A stretch of 64,000 bases of DNA, from assembly GCA_002296965.1 (NCBI GenBank), contig DBIW01000042.1:1-64000 (forward strand), in the 5' to 3' direction. Shown here in pieces: positions 15,507 through 25,900 of the stretch. The notes under the pieces were generated by a model, which saw only the letters and a list, made by a program, of their open reading frames with translations, was not told where the DNA came from and ran no database searches. The first letter of the stretch is position 1; every line of letters starts with the position of its first letter. Made by a program: the position numbers and the translations under genes. This DNA is from Treponema sp. UBA792. Lineage in GTDB: Bacteria; Spirochaetota; Spirochaetia; Treponematales; Treponemataceae.

Positions 15507-17435
15507 CAATTTTTCGGAGAATTCCTCCCAAAGCGCTGTCATCTGATCAATTTTGGCGGAAATCTCATCCAGCGAGGATTTGACCGCCCTGGCTCTTGTT
15601 CCGTCGCTGTAAACTTCCGGCCTGGAGAATTCCTCCTCAAGTTCCGCTTTCTTCGCCTCAAGGCTCTCAATCTCCTTCTCACAGCGCTCTATCTCGCGTT
15701 CTGTCCGGCGGCGTTCGGTGTCACGCCTTTTCTGCTCCTCACGTGAGAGTTTCGCGCTTCCGGCAGTCTTTTCAGCCACAGCGGCGGCAGGCGCTTCCGT
15801 TCCGGATTTCTCATTTCTGGCCTGCTCCGCCTGAATCTGCTCCATATAATACTGGTATCCGCCGGGAAAAAATCTGTGTCTGCCCGGAGCGAGCTCCAGA
15901 ACTCTTGTGGCAAGCTTTTCTATAAAGCCGCGGTCGTGGCTTACGAACACGACGGTTCCTCCGAATCCCTCAAGCGCGTCAAGAAGCACATCCTTTGAAT
16001 GCATATCAAGGTGATTTGTCGGCTCGTCGAGAACAAGAAGATTCACGGGACGCAGAAGAAGCTGAAGCAGGGCGATACGGCTTTTCTCGCCGCCGGAAAG
16101 GACATCAAGGCTTTTGTAGACATCGTCTCCGCGGAAAAGGAATGCGCCGAGCATATCGCGGAGTTTCGGAACAAGCTCCAGCGGCGCCACGTTCTCAAGA
16201 TACTCAAGGACAGAAATTCCGCCCTTTATCGTCTCCGCGCTGTCCTGAGAAAAATAACCGACCTTCACGCCGGCACCCGGAATCATCTCACCGGAAAAAC
16301 CGGAGTCTGCACCTGCGATAATTCTCAGAAGGGTGGATTTTCCGGCTCCGTTGCGTCCGGCGACAACCATCCTGTCTCCGTTCTCAAGCGTCAGGTCAAG
16401 GTTCCCGATTACATCTGTAATTCCGTCGTAGGACTTTGACACGCCATTAAGCCGCAGGACGAGTTTTCCGGCATGAGGCGCAGGCGGAAAACTGAAATGG
16501 ATTTTCTTCAGCGATTCAGGAATTTCTATTTTCTGCGCGAGAATTTTATCCAGCTGCTTCTGCCGTTCCTGAGCCTGGGCGGCTTTAGTAGCCTTATACC
16601 CGAACCTGTTTATAAAATCCTCAAGCTTGTGAATTTCCTGCTGCTGCTGCTCATAAGCCGCAATCAGCGTCTTCAGTTCCACGGCGCGGACATCCTCATA
16701 ATGGGAGAAATTTCCCGGATAACGCTTCAGCTCGCCGTTGAACAGCTCGTACACCTCGTTCACGGTCGTGTCAAGAAAATATCTGTCATGGCTGACAAGC
16801 AGAAATCCGCCCTTGAAATTCAACAGGAACTGCTCAAGCCAGGTTCTGGCCTCAATGTCAAGATAATTAGTCGGCTCGTCAAGAAGAAGTATGTCAGGAT
16901 TCTGCATAAGAGCCTTTGCAAGCGCGATTCTCATCTGCCATCCGCCCGAAAATTCCTCCGTGCTTCTGTCAAAATCACTGCGGGAAAAACCGAGACCCAC
17001 AAGCACGGATTCCGCGGTGGCGGCGCGCCTGTGCCATCCGCTCTCGTCAAGCTCCGCTATCAGCTCGGACTGGCGGACAAGAAGGCTTTCCATGTTTGCA
17101 GGAGAATTCTCAAGCCTTGAGCCGATGCCGTCAATCTCCTCCTGAATTCTGTAGCCGAATTCAAAGGCGCGGTCAGCCTCCTGCATGAGAGTGTTCCCAT
17201 GGTGAGTAAGTCCGGACTGGGGGAGATACACAATCCGGCAGTCCTTCTGAACGGCCCTGTTGCCTGAATCAGGTTTCACAAGACCGGCGAGAACCTTTAT
17301 CAGCGTCGACTTTCCGGCGCCGTTCGCACCGGTCAAAGCGGCGCGGCTGCCGGTCTGGAGATTTATCGTGACATTCTTCAATATATCGCGGTCGCCGAAT
17401 GCCAGCGACACCTGAGAAAACTGTACAAAACCCAT
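15504..17435 (-). CDS. ABC-F family ATPase (ribosome-associated type)
   Basis: The 643-residue protein has two ATPase domains and no membrane segment. The first has GANGAGKSTL, FSGGWQMRI and DILLLDEPTNYLD; the second has GRNGAGKSTL, LSGGEKSRI and LLVLDEPTNHLD. Between them is the long charged linker helix pair (AAYEQQQQEIHKLEDFINRF), and a C-terminal coiled coil (ERRRTEREIERCEKEIESLE) as in Uup/YdiF-type proteins. ABC-F proteins act on ribosomes, relieving stalling or giving antibiotic resistance. Which subgroup this is cannot be decided here. It starts 17 bases after the stop of the SH3 lipoprotein gene, with only a weak CGGA motif, so the two are probably cotranscribed. Confidence 0.92.
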   Translation of the reverse strand: MGFVQFSQVSLAFGDRDILKNVTINLQTGSRAALTGANGAGKSTLIKVLAGLVKPDSGNRAVQKDCRIVYLPQSGLTHHGNTLMQEADRAFEFGYRIQEEIDGIGSRLENSPANMESLLVRQSELIAELDESGWHRRAATAESVLVGLGFSRSDFDRSTEEFSGGWQMRIALAKALMQNPDILLLDEPTNYLDIEARTWLEQFLLNFKGGFLLVSHDRYFLDTTVNEVYELFNGELKRYPGNFSHYEDVRAVELKTLIAAYEQQQQEIHKLEDFINRFGYKATKAAQAQERQKQLDKILAQKIEIPESLKKIHFSFPPAPHAGKLVLRLNGVSKSYDGITDVIGNLDLTLENGDRMVVAGRNGAGKSTLLRIIAGADSGFSGEMIPGAGVKVGYFSQDSAETIKGGISVLEYLENVAPLELVPKLRDMLGAFLFRGDDVYKSLDVLSGGEKSRIALLQLLLRPVNLLVLDEPTNHLDMHSKDVLLDALEGFGGTVVFVSHDRGFIEKLATRVLELAPGRHRFFPGGYQYYMEQIQAEQARNEKSGTEAPAAAVAEKTAGSAKLSREEQKRRDTERRRTEREIERCEKEIESLEAKKAELEEEFSRPEVYSDGTRARAVKSSLDEISAKIDQMTALWEEFSEKL

Positions 17436-17452
17436 ATCTGTTATCCGAAATT

Positions 17453-18766
17453 CTACTTCTTGAAATAAAGGACAAGAGGACTTGAGCCGCGTCCGGTGAC
17501 AAGATTTCCGTTTATGACAGCGCCGGAAGCGTCCTCAAGTCTTATTCCGTCATGTTCCTTTTTGTAAAGGAAATTCACATCACTCTGAGTTCCGTCAAAA
17601 CGGAACGTAAGCACGCCGTCGTAATTCGCCCTGAGATTACGCGGCACCGCATATTTTACGGAAACGGTTCCAGCCTCCTTTGCCCCGGAGCTTATTACGG
17701 AAGGAACAAGAAGACGGAATTTTGTCCATCTGAAAGTTCCGTCCGCGCTGAAAGTCAGTTTTCCGTAGCTTGAGCTTGAGAATTCAGGACCGGAAGCGAC
17801 GACAGAAGCATATTCGACTGAGCGGCGTTTCTTCTCCTTCGCGACAATCTCATCTATATTCTCATCAATCAGGGCGAAATTCAAATCCTCCGGTTTTCCG
17901 TTTGCTCCCGTATATCTGACCACGATGAACGAGCTGTTTCTGTAATAAATCGTGACAGGAATTCCGTCAAGCGAGTATTCCTTTGAACCTGAAACGGTGA
18001 ATCCGTTGTAGTTCCAGCTCTCATGGATGTCCGTAAGATTCAGATAAACCTTTTTGTTTGCGGTATCCACGGCAAAACGGTACGATGAATGAAGCCTGGA
18101 CAAATCCATGTTGCCGCTGTCTATAAGCGTCCTGAAATAGTCTGGATACCAGTTTTTGCCGGCGATATAATCGAACGTGCTGTCGGTGACTGTCTCGTCG
18201 GCAGCCTCCTCTCCGCCTATACGGTTTCCGTCCGCATCCGTCTCGAAAATATTCAGATTATAGGAGAAGCACCATCCCTGGGTTCCGTCGGAAGCAAGAA
18301 TTCTGTACCAATCGCCCTCAAGCGCATTCTTTCCGGCCATGACAGCCTGACCTTCGCCCTTGTAAAGCAGTTTTATCACCTCGCCCCTGCGCAGCCTGTA
18401 TACCTGCCTTGACGTGTTCACCGGCTCAGCCCTGCACGGCAGTCCGTCAAGCTTTACAGAAGCGTAGCGGTGTGCACATTCAAGATAGCGTGCCGCGGCC
18501 TCACCGGATTTTTTCTTTGAGACAGGCTCCGTAAGCTGCCACAGAGGAATTTCGGACTTTTCCCCGTCCGGCACACCGATCACATACATTCCGGATATGT
18601 TCGATCTGATGTAAACCGGCACAATATCGCCGTCCCTCAGCCCATGCTCCGGAACATTCCAAAGAAGCACACCGTAGCCCATTATATCGCCGCATGAAAC
18701 AAACAGCACAGAAAAAAGTGCGGCAAAAACAAAACGCGCGCACACGGTGAATATATTTTTTCTCAT
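17453..18766 (-). CDS. Lipoprotein with an SH3-like domain
   Basis: The 437-residue protein starts with a lipoprotein signal peptide (FAALFSVLFVSCG; acylated Cys about residue 25), so it is anchored to a membrane facing outward. A bacterial SH3-like fold is suggested at about residues 90-170: VKLDGLPCRAEPVNTSRQVYRLRRGEVIKLLYKGEG and then GDWYRILASDGTQGWCFSYNL, the typical WY...GWC ending. The C-terminal half is beta-rich without a known motif. A cell-envelope role is likely. GGAG lies eight bases before the ATG at 18766. The gene is divergent from murE. Confidence 0.75.
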   Translation of the reverse strand: MRKNIFTVCARFVFAALFSVLFVSCGDIMGYGVLLWNVPEHGLRDGDIVPVYIRSNISGMYVIGVPDGEKSEIPLWQLTEPVSKKKSGEAAARYLECAHRYASVKLDGLPCRAEPVNTSRQVYRLRRGEVIKLLYKGEGQAVMAGKNALEGDWYRILASDGTQGWCFSYNLNIFETDADGNRIGGEEAADETVTDSTFDYIAGKNWYPDYFRTLIDSGNMDLSRLHSSYRFAVDTANKKVYLNLTDIHESWNYNGFTVSGSKEYSLDGIPVTIYYRNSSFIVVRYTGANGKPEDLNFALIDENIDEIVAKEKKRRSVEYASVVASGPEFSSSSYGKLTFSADGTFRWTKFRLLVPSVISSGAKEAGTVSVKYAVPRNLRANYDGVLTFRFDGTQSDVNFLYKKEHDGIRLEDASGAVINGNLVTGRGSSPLVLYFKK

Positions 18767-18864
18767 GAATTCCGCTCCATTCCGCTGCTCCCGGCAAAAC
18801 CAGGAACAAGAAAATATGTTCAGCAATGATAACAGAAAACGCCCGGAAAGTCATTGCGTATCAA

Positions 18865-18893
18865 TTGAATTATATTCATGTAAGCGGTAAAAT
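18865..18893 (+). promoter_or_regulatory. Leaderless-type promoter of murE-ddl-argD
   Basis: TTGAAT (18865-18870), a 17-base spacer and TAAAAT (18888-18893), then seven bases to the ATG at 18901. No ribosome binding site is seen. Confidence 0.7.
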
Positions 18894-18900
18894 ATCCGGC

Positions 18901-20622
18901 ATGACAAAATTCCTTTCGCAGCTGATTACGGCCGCAGACTTTGAGCCGGTCCTGATCGGCGGCACTGACACACATACGGACTTCGACGGAATTCCGGTAA
19001 CTGACATAACATTCGATTCCAGAAATGTCACCGGGAATTCGCTTTTTTTCGCCCTTCCGGGAATTCATGCGGACGGAAACGATTTTATTCCGGCGGCAGT
19101 TGAGCGGGGCGCAAGCGCCGTCATATTTCAGGGAGAACTTTCACCAGAGACAGCGGAAAAAACCGCAGAGGCCGTGCGCGCAAGAAAAACAGGCTCCGCG
19201 TCCGGTCCGGTGTTTCTGCGGACAAAAGACAGCCGCCGCGCGATGGCTCCGGTGAGCTGCTCATTCTACGGAAACCCGTCGGAAAAAATGGTCGTAATCG
19301 GAGTGACCGGCACAGAGGGAAAAAGCTCGACCGTGTCGTTCATCTGGCAGCTGCTGCGCGCCTGCGGAAAAAAAGCCGGATTCATCTCCACGGTAGAATA
19401 TTCACTCGGAGACGGGGCTGTTCCGAATCCTCAGCATCAGACAACTCCCGAAGCTCCGCTGATCCAGAAAAATCTAGCGGCGATGCTGGAGAACGGATGC
19501 GAATATGCCGTAGTCGAAACCTCGTCACATGGACTTTCCGAAAAACTCAACAGATGCGGCGGAATCCTGTTCGACTGCGCGGTTTTCATGAACGTCACGC
19601 TGGAGCACCTTGAATTCCACAAGACTTTTGAGCAATACCGGGACGACAAGGCGAACCTTTTCCGCGCCCTTGACCGCCATGACCACGAGAAATTCATTTC
19701 GGGACAGAAACGCCGTATAAATTCAATAGGAATAGTGAATCTTGAGGATCCCTCCGCGCAGTATTTTATCGGCGCGACGAAACATCATGTGTACGGATTC
19801 ACCACGGAAGGAAAGGCGGGCAAGGCCGCCGCGGAGAACGGAGCTGATGCGGTCGCCCTTGCTCCCATTCCCGACAATATGCGCTTTATGTCCGCGCACA
19901 ACATCGCGGCCGCAAAATTCGGAATCTCATTCAGCGCGGATGCGGACGGAACCGCCGCCGTATATCCGCCTGACTATGATCCTGTAATTCCGCGCGCGCA
20001 CACGCATCTCAAAATAAAAGCGCCCGTTTCCGGCGCATTCAACGCATACAACATTATGGCGGCGGTGATTGCCGTCAGCAGCGTGACGGAACTTCCGTTC
20101 TCCGTCATCGCGGAGAAAACACCGGAACTTGTTCCAATAAAAGGCAGGATGACGGTTGTGGATGACGGCCAGCCGTTCGAAGTCATCGTTGACTACGCGC
20201 ACACGCCATCATCGTTCGAGACAATCTTTCCTCCGCTGAGAAAACGCTGCACAGGCCGGATGATTGCGCTGTTCGGAAGCGGCGGAGAGAGGGATCTTAC
20301 GAAACGTCCGCTCCAGGGACAGATCGCCGCGAAATTCTGCGACGAAATCTATCTTACGGACGAGGATCCGCGTGGCGAGGATTCCGTGGCTCTTCTGAAA
20401 ATGATTGCGGAAGGAGCGGAGAAGGAAGGCATGAAGGAGGACGAGAATCTCTTCATCATTCCGGACAGACCTGCGGCCATCAGAAAAGCATTCGCCTCGG
20501 CAAGAAAAGGCGACATAGTTCTGCTCCTGGGAAAATCCCATGAGAACAGCATAATATACAAGAATTTCGTGATGCCCTACGACGAGATTGCCGAGGCTCA
20601 CAAAGCGCTCAAGGAGTTATAG
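18901..20622 (+). CDS. murE: UDP-MurNAc-tripeptide synthetase
   Basis: The 573-residue protein adds the third amino acid to UDP-MurNAc-L-Ala-D-Glu in the cytoplasm. It has the Mur ligase ATP loop VTGTEGKSSTVSF (about residue 140), the ETSSHGL and DCAVFMNVTLEHLEFH motifs, and VDYAHTPSSFE (about residue 428). The substrate-selecting motif near residue 487 is EDPRGED rather than DNPR of meso-DAP enzymes. Treponemal peptidoglycan carries L-ornithine, so ornithine is the likely substrate; this is inferred. The ATG at 18901 follows a leaderless-type promoter, which excludes the longer frame. The gene heads an operon with ddl and argD. Confidence 0.93.
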   Translation: MTKFLSQLITAADFEPVLIGGTDTHTDFDGIPVTDITFDSRNVTGNSLFFALPGIHADGNDFIPAAVERGASAVIFQGELSPETAEKTAEAVRARKTGSASGPVFLRTKDSRRAMAPVSCSFYGNPSEKMVVIGVTGTEGKSSTVSFIWQLLRACGKKAGFISTVEYSLGDGAVPNPQHQTTPEAPLIQKNLAAMLENGCEYAVVETSSHGLSEKLNRCGGILFDCAVFMNVTLEHLEFHKTFEQYRDDKANLFRALDRHDHEKFISGQKRRINSIGIVNLEDPSAQYFIGATKHHVYGFTTEGKAGKAAAENGADAVALAPIPDNMRFMSAHNIAAAKFGISFSADADGTAAVYPPDYDPVIPRAHTHLKIKAPVSGAFNAYNIMAAVIAVSSVTELPFSVIAEKTPELVPIKGRMTVVDDGQPFEVIVDYAHTPSSFETIFPPLRKRCTGRMIALFGSGGERDLTKRPLQGQIAAKFCDEIYLTDEDPRGEDSVALLKMIAEGAEKEGMKEDENLFIIPDRPAAIRKAFASARKGDIVLLLGKSHENSIIYKNFVMPYDEIAEAHKALKEL

Positions 20623-20624
20623 AA

Positions 20625-21752
20625 ATGGATGTCACAATCATATACGGCGGACGCAGCGGAGAACATGAAATATCGCTTGTGTCTGCGGCGGCGGTCGCCC
20701 GCGGAATAGACAGAAAGCACAGCATCAGCCTTATAGGAATAACAAAAAAAGGCAGATGGTATCTTCAGGACAAAAAGCTCCTTGAAAAAATCAGGGCAGA
20801 CGATTCGGCGGCGCTTTGCATAGAAGAAAACGAGAATATGTCCGTATCGGTCGTTCCTGGAGCCGGACAGAATTCACTTGTGGCGGACGGAAAGCCAGTC
20901 CGGACGGATGTTGTTTTTCCGGTCCTTCACGGAACTTACGGCGAGGACGGAACCGTTCAGGGACTTTTCGAGATGGCCGGACTTCCCTATGTCGGCTGCA
21001 CGAACCTTTCAAGCGCGCTGACAATGGACAAGGAAAAGACAAAGATGATTCTTGAGTCGGTCGGAATTCCTGTCGTTCCGTACGTATGCATGAAAAGGCA
21101 CGTGATGATGAATTCCGCCGTATATGATGAATTCATCAAGGCCGCGGAGGAGGAGCTGGGATTTCCGATGTTCGTCAAACCATGCTGCGCCGGCTCGTCA
21201 AACGGAGCGGCAAGGGCGGACAACCCCAAGGAGCTTTCATACACGCTGATGGAGGCGTTCCAGTGGGACAACAAGGTTCTGCTGGAAAAGGCGGTAAACG
21301 CGCGTGAGGTTGAATGCAGCGTCACCGGAAATTCCGTCACTGCTCCTGCCGACAGCGAGACTGAGACGGTGACAGCCTATATTCCCGGTGAGATTGTCCC
21401 GACCCACAGATTCTACGACTACGACGCAAAATACAATGACAGCAACGGAGCATCGCTCAGAATTCCGGCGGATCTGTCTGAAAATGACATAGAAAAAATA
21501 CGGAAAGCAGCCTGCGCCGCATACAGGGCCGTGGACGGAGCCGGACTCTGCCGGGTTGATTTCTTCATCGACAGGGATTCAGGCGCGGTCTACCTGAACG
21601 AGATAAATTCAATGCCCGGATTCACCCCGATAAGCATGTTCCCGAAAATGTGCGCGGCCGCCGGACTTGAATTCACCGCCCTTACGGAACTTCTGATGGA
21701 AGAGGCGGTTGCGCTGTTCAGGACAAAATCAGGACTGAACACATCAAGATAG
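20625..21752 (+). CDS. ddl: D-alanine--D-alanine ligase
   Basis: The 375-residue ATP-grasp enzyme joins two D-alanines for the peptidoglycan stem. Motifs in order are VTIIYGGRSGEHEISL at the N-terminus, PVLHGTYGEDGTVQG, DKEKTKMILES, FVKPCCAGSSNGA, and the C-terminal metal/ATP region CRVDFFIDRDSGAVYLNEINSMPGFTPISM. It starts two bases after the murE stop with AAGGAG inside the murE end, so the two are translationally linked. The length is normal for a Ddl with a small central insertion (around SVTAPADSETETV). Confidence 0.96.
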   Translation: MDVTIIYGGRSGEHEISLVSAAAVARGIDRKHSISLIGITKKGRWYLQDKKLLEKIRADDSAALCIEENENMSVSVVPGAGQNSLVADGKPVRTDVVFPVLHGTYGEDGTVQGLFEMAGLPYVGCTNLSSALTMDKEKTKMILESVGIPVVPYVCMKRHVMMNSAVYDEFIKAAEEELGFPMFVKPCCAGSSNGAARADNPKELSYTLMEAFQWDNKVLLEKAVNAREVECSVTGNSVTAPADSETETVTAYIPGEIVPTHRFYDYDAKYNDSNGASLRIPADLSENDIEKIRKAACAAYRAVDGAGLCRVDFFIDRDSGAVYLNEINSMPGFTPISMFPKMCAAAGLEFTALTELLMEEAVALFRTKSGLNTSR

Positions 21753-21775
21753 AATTTCCCGGAGGAATATCAACC

Positions 21776-22942
21776 ATGCAGAAGAAAATCGTCAACAACT
21801 ACGGAAGTTTCAATGTCGTTTTCAAGAAAGGAAAAGGCGCCACGCTTACCGACATAAACGGAAAAAAATACATTGACTTTATAGCCGGAATAGGCGTGAA
21901 CTGTCTTGGACACAGCTACCCTCCGCTTGTAAAGGCAATCTCAGGACAGGCCGCACGGCAGATTCACATATCGAACTATTATCTTTCAGACCAGGGGCTG
22001 GAATATGCCGATGAGCTTCTTGCGGCGACCGGATTTTCAGGCGGATATTTCGGAAATTCCGGAGCAGAGGCAAACGAGGCGGCAATAAAACTGGCGCGGA
22101 AATACGGTTTCCTGAACGGAGGCGAAAAACGGCGCAACATCGTAACCCTTGAACATTCATTTCACGGCCGCACGCTCGCGACACTGACTGCGACCGGACA
22201 GGCGCAGTTCCATCCGGAATGTTTCGGCCCATATCCAGCCGGATTCAGCACAATCAGGGCGAATGACATGGAGGCCCTGAAAAATGCCTTCGACGGCACG
22301 ACCGCAGCCCTCTTCATTGAATGTGTCCAGGGTGAAGGCGGCGTCAACATAATAGACAGGGAATGGGCAAAGGCGGCGGCGGAAGCTGCCCGCAAGGCAG
22401 GCGCAATAGTAATGGCGGACGAGGTTCAGACCGGATTCGGCAGAACAGGAGCTCTGCTTGCAAGCGATGCTCTCGGAATAAACGCGGATGTGGTGACACT
22501 GGCAAAGGGAATAGCCGGAGGAATTCCGATGGGCGCCTGCATCTTCAGGGGAAAGGCTGACGGAATACTCAAGGCCGGAGACCATCAGTCCACATTCGCC
22601 GGAAATCCGCTGGCCTGCGCCGCCGCCCGTGTCGTGCTGAGGACAATGACAGAAAAAGGTTTTATGGAAAGGGTGAACGAAGCCGGAGACTACATAAGAC
22701 GCACGGTAAGCGGATGGAACAGCCCGCGCGTCACCGATGTGCGCGGCAAGGGACTTATGATAGGAATCCAGCTTGAGGCAAAAACGGATCCGGCCGATGT
22801 GAAAAAACGCTGCCTGGACATGGGACTCTGCGTCACTACCGCCGGAAAAGACGTCATAAGGCTGCTTCCTCCGCTGAACATAACAAATTCAGAGATAAAC
22901 AAGGGACTTTCCATTTTAAAGAGCGCGCTTGAACAGCTCTGA
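21776..22942 (+). CDS. argD: Acetylornithine aminotransferase-like class III enzyme
   Basis: The 388-residue PLP enzyme matches ArgD, which interconverts N-acetylglutamate semialdehyde and N-acetylornithine. Typical stretches are KYIDFIAGIGVNCLGH, FGNSGAEANEAAIKLARKYG, ECVQGEGGV, IMADEVQTGFGRTG, and the Schiff-base lysine in TLAKGIAGGIPMGA. GGAGG lies nine bases before the ATG and the gene is 23 bases after ddl, in the same operon. Placement with murE fits a supply of ornithine for the cell wall. Ornithine or GABA aminotransferase activity cannot be excluded. Confidence 0.9.
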   Translation: MQKKIVNNYGSFNVVFKKGKGATLTDINGKKYIDFIAGIGVNCLGHSYPPLVKAISGQAARQIHISNYYLSDQGLEYADELLAATGFSGGYFGNSGAEANEAAIKLARKYGFLNGGEKRRNIVTLEHSFHGRTLATLTATGQAQFHPECFGPYPAGFSTIRANDMEALKNAFDGTTAALFIECVQGEGGVNIIDREWAKAAAEAARKAGAIVMADEVQTGFGRTGALLASDALGINADVVTLAKGIAGGIPMGACIFRGKADGILKAGDHQSTFAGNPLACAAARVVLRTMTEKGFMERVNEAGDYIRRTVSGWNSPRVTDVRGKGLMIGIQLEAKTDPADVKKRCLDMGLCVTTAGKDVIRLLPPLNITNSEINKGLSILKSALEQL

Positions 22943-22958
22943 TTCCATGGAGGATTTT

Positions 22959-25900
22959 ATGCCGGCATGGCGCAGAAATTTTCTGTCCTTTATAATCCTC
23001 CTTGCATGTTCACTGAATCTCCGTGCGGGAATAATGAGCAGACCGCGCGTCGTAAATGTAATCTCCACCGAATTCTTCGACATCCTTTTCCCGAAGGAGA
23101 GCACGGAGACCGCTGAGATTCTGGCGGAAAACGCGGACGGAATTTTCAGGGAATCGATGACCTACATGCGCAGCGTAAGTCCGTTCAGGATGCCGGTTGT
23201 AATATCCCCCGACTCGGACACATTCTCCGTAACATATTCGCCTGTGCCGTACAACAGGATTGTCATCTACGAATCCGTTCCGGACGCTGACAGCTCACAT
23301 TACGGCAACGCGCTTCTGGACAGTTTCCGTCGTGAGACGGTGAGGGCGGTAACAGCCTCGGTCAAAACCCCTTTCTGGCATTTCATGACGAATTTCCTCG
23401 GATTCGACGTGCTGCAGCCGGCCGTCCTTCTGAATCTTCCGTTCTCGCTTGCGGAAGGCGCGGCCTATGCGGCTGATGCCGACAGGAAAAACGGAATTCT
23501 CTCCGACGGACACGCGATCCAGATTCTTGCGCAGGCAAAACTCGACGGAGAATTTCCGACCTGGCTTCAGGCGTCAGGAGCGAGGGACATATATCCGGGA
23601 AAACAGCTCGCGCTTACAGCAGGAGCCGCATTTACGGCGTACATACAGCAGCGATGGGGAATATACCGTTATGCGGAATTCTGGAATGAATGCGGCAAGG
23701 TTCACGCATTCAGTCTTACGGCAGGAATTTTCAGGAAAATCTACGGAGTGCCGCTGGCTGACGTATGGAAGGATTTTGAGGACTCGATTCCGCTTCCGGA
23801 CACATCGGCATACAGCGGCAACGGCGCGCCTCTTTTCGGCTCCGACTCCCAGGGGCTTTACAGAAACATAATGTCAACTCCGTACGGACTTGTCTGGTAC
23901 GACATGATGCGGCACGAGGTCGACATTTTCACTCCCAGCGGAACGACGGAAGAACGTCGGCTTCTGTTTCTTGCCGCGGAAGTCACAAGAATGACGCTTT
24001 CTCCGGACGGACGTTTTCTTGCGGTCTCGCACATACAGGACAGCACAAGGGAGAATTTCAGCCGCGACACCGTCTGGATATATGACCTCAAGGAAAGGAA
24101 ATTCCTGTCGGAGACATTCGCGCTCCGTGACGCAGCCCTAATTGAGCTTGATGACGGAGCGACCGGCATCACAGGAATCAGAACGGACAGGAACACGTCG
24201 GAGCTGCAGGTCTGGTATGCGGCGGAGGTGAATTCCGTATCGGGAACAGAAAACGGCAGGGAATCAAGGCCGGAAAATCCGCTGATTTTCAGCAGAAAAT
24301 TCGGCCGGAATTCTGTGCCATCATCCCCGATAGGCACCGGCCGCGGAAAAATCGCCCTTCTTCTGAACGAGAACAACAGAAGCCTTCTGATGACCTGCGG
24401 AACAGGCGGCACGGATGAACAGTTCTGGAGGCTGTCGGCCGAAACCGGGAAAACGGACGGCGACAATCCGGTCAGGACGGAACTGAAAATCAGGCGGCTG
24501 AACACAGTAAAGAACATCGGCTCAAACGGAAGAATCGTTTCCGAACTTTATATGTTTGAATTCCTTCCGGAAGGAATTCCGGCGTTCACGCGCACGGCAT
24601 GTCTGCTTATGGACAAAGACGGAAGTCCTGACGAGATATGGCTCCAGAAAAACGACATCTCTGGCGGAATGAATTCTCCGGCCCTCCGCGGAAACACGGT
24701 CTGGTATTCGGCGCACAAATTCAGCCATGACGAGCTCAGGCAGATTCCCTTCACCTCGCTTGAATTTGTGCGCGGAAAGATGGAGCCTGTGATTCCGCAA
24801 TATGCGCAGGACGAAATCCATCCGGCGCCCGAAATCTCGGTAAAGACAGAAACCACGGAAAACGGAGACACCGTCACGACAAAATATCTCGGCGCGCATG
24901 AAATCGGCACATACAATCCGTTCCGCTATATGTTCCACGGAACCTGGATTCCTATGCTTCCCGTAAAGGAGATCTCGCTTGAGAATGGAACCGAATTCTG
25001 GCCGGGACTTGGCACCGCATATCTGACGCAGTCGGATCCGCTGATGAACAACGAGCTTACGCTTTCGGCCGGATTCGGATTCGCGAAGCTTGACTTTACG
25101 AAACTCGTGAACCCCACGGAGGAAAGCCTCGCCGAATTCCAGAAAGGAATGACGGATTTTGACAAGGACATATCGTTCGCCGCGTTCACGAAAAACACAT
25201 CCACGCCGGTGGACATCTCAGCCGGGGGACTGCTCAAATTCAACTGGAGCGGCCAGTACGACATGAAAATTCTTCTCGGAACCGCATGGGAGATTCCTCT
25301 CGGAATGAAAATCAGACGGCTCAGCATGGACATTCAGTCGCTGCTCACCGCATCCACAGGCTACATGGACATAACGCAGAAGGACACTCATCCGGACATG
25401 GCGGCATGGACGGCGGTAGGCGACTCATACAGGAATTTCAAGGTGTCGTCAAAAGTCATATACACGAACATCCATCAGTACGGAGCAAGTCCGTTCGAGA
25501 TGAGGGGAATCTCCTTCGGGTCAACGCTGCTCGCGCTCTGGGACATAAACAGAATCGAGGCGGACAGAGAGGGCTCTGAAAGCGCGGAAAGCGGAACATC
25601 CTGGAACCCGAACAACATTCTTGAGACAATAACACAGCTGAACATGGCCTTTTTCGCGACTGCCGAGATTCCGCGGCTTACGCCCCTTGAGAACACCGGA
25701 GGCTGGATTCTGAGCGTTCCGGCCGAAATATACGCCGAGATTTTCAACACGAACGGAACATCGCTCAAGGCCTACACAGAATTCCTGCTTGTCGGCAAGG
25801 AAATCCAGTACGGAATTCCGCTGCTGAACCTGTATTTCTCGCGCCTCGGACTTAAGGCCGGCTACGATATTACCCTGAACTACGATACCGCGGCCGTATC

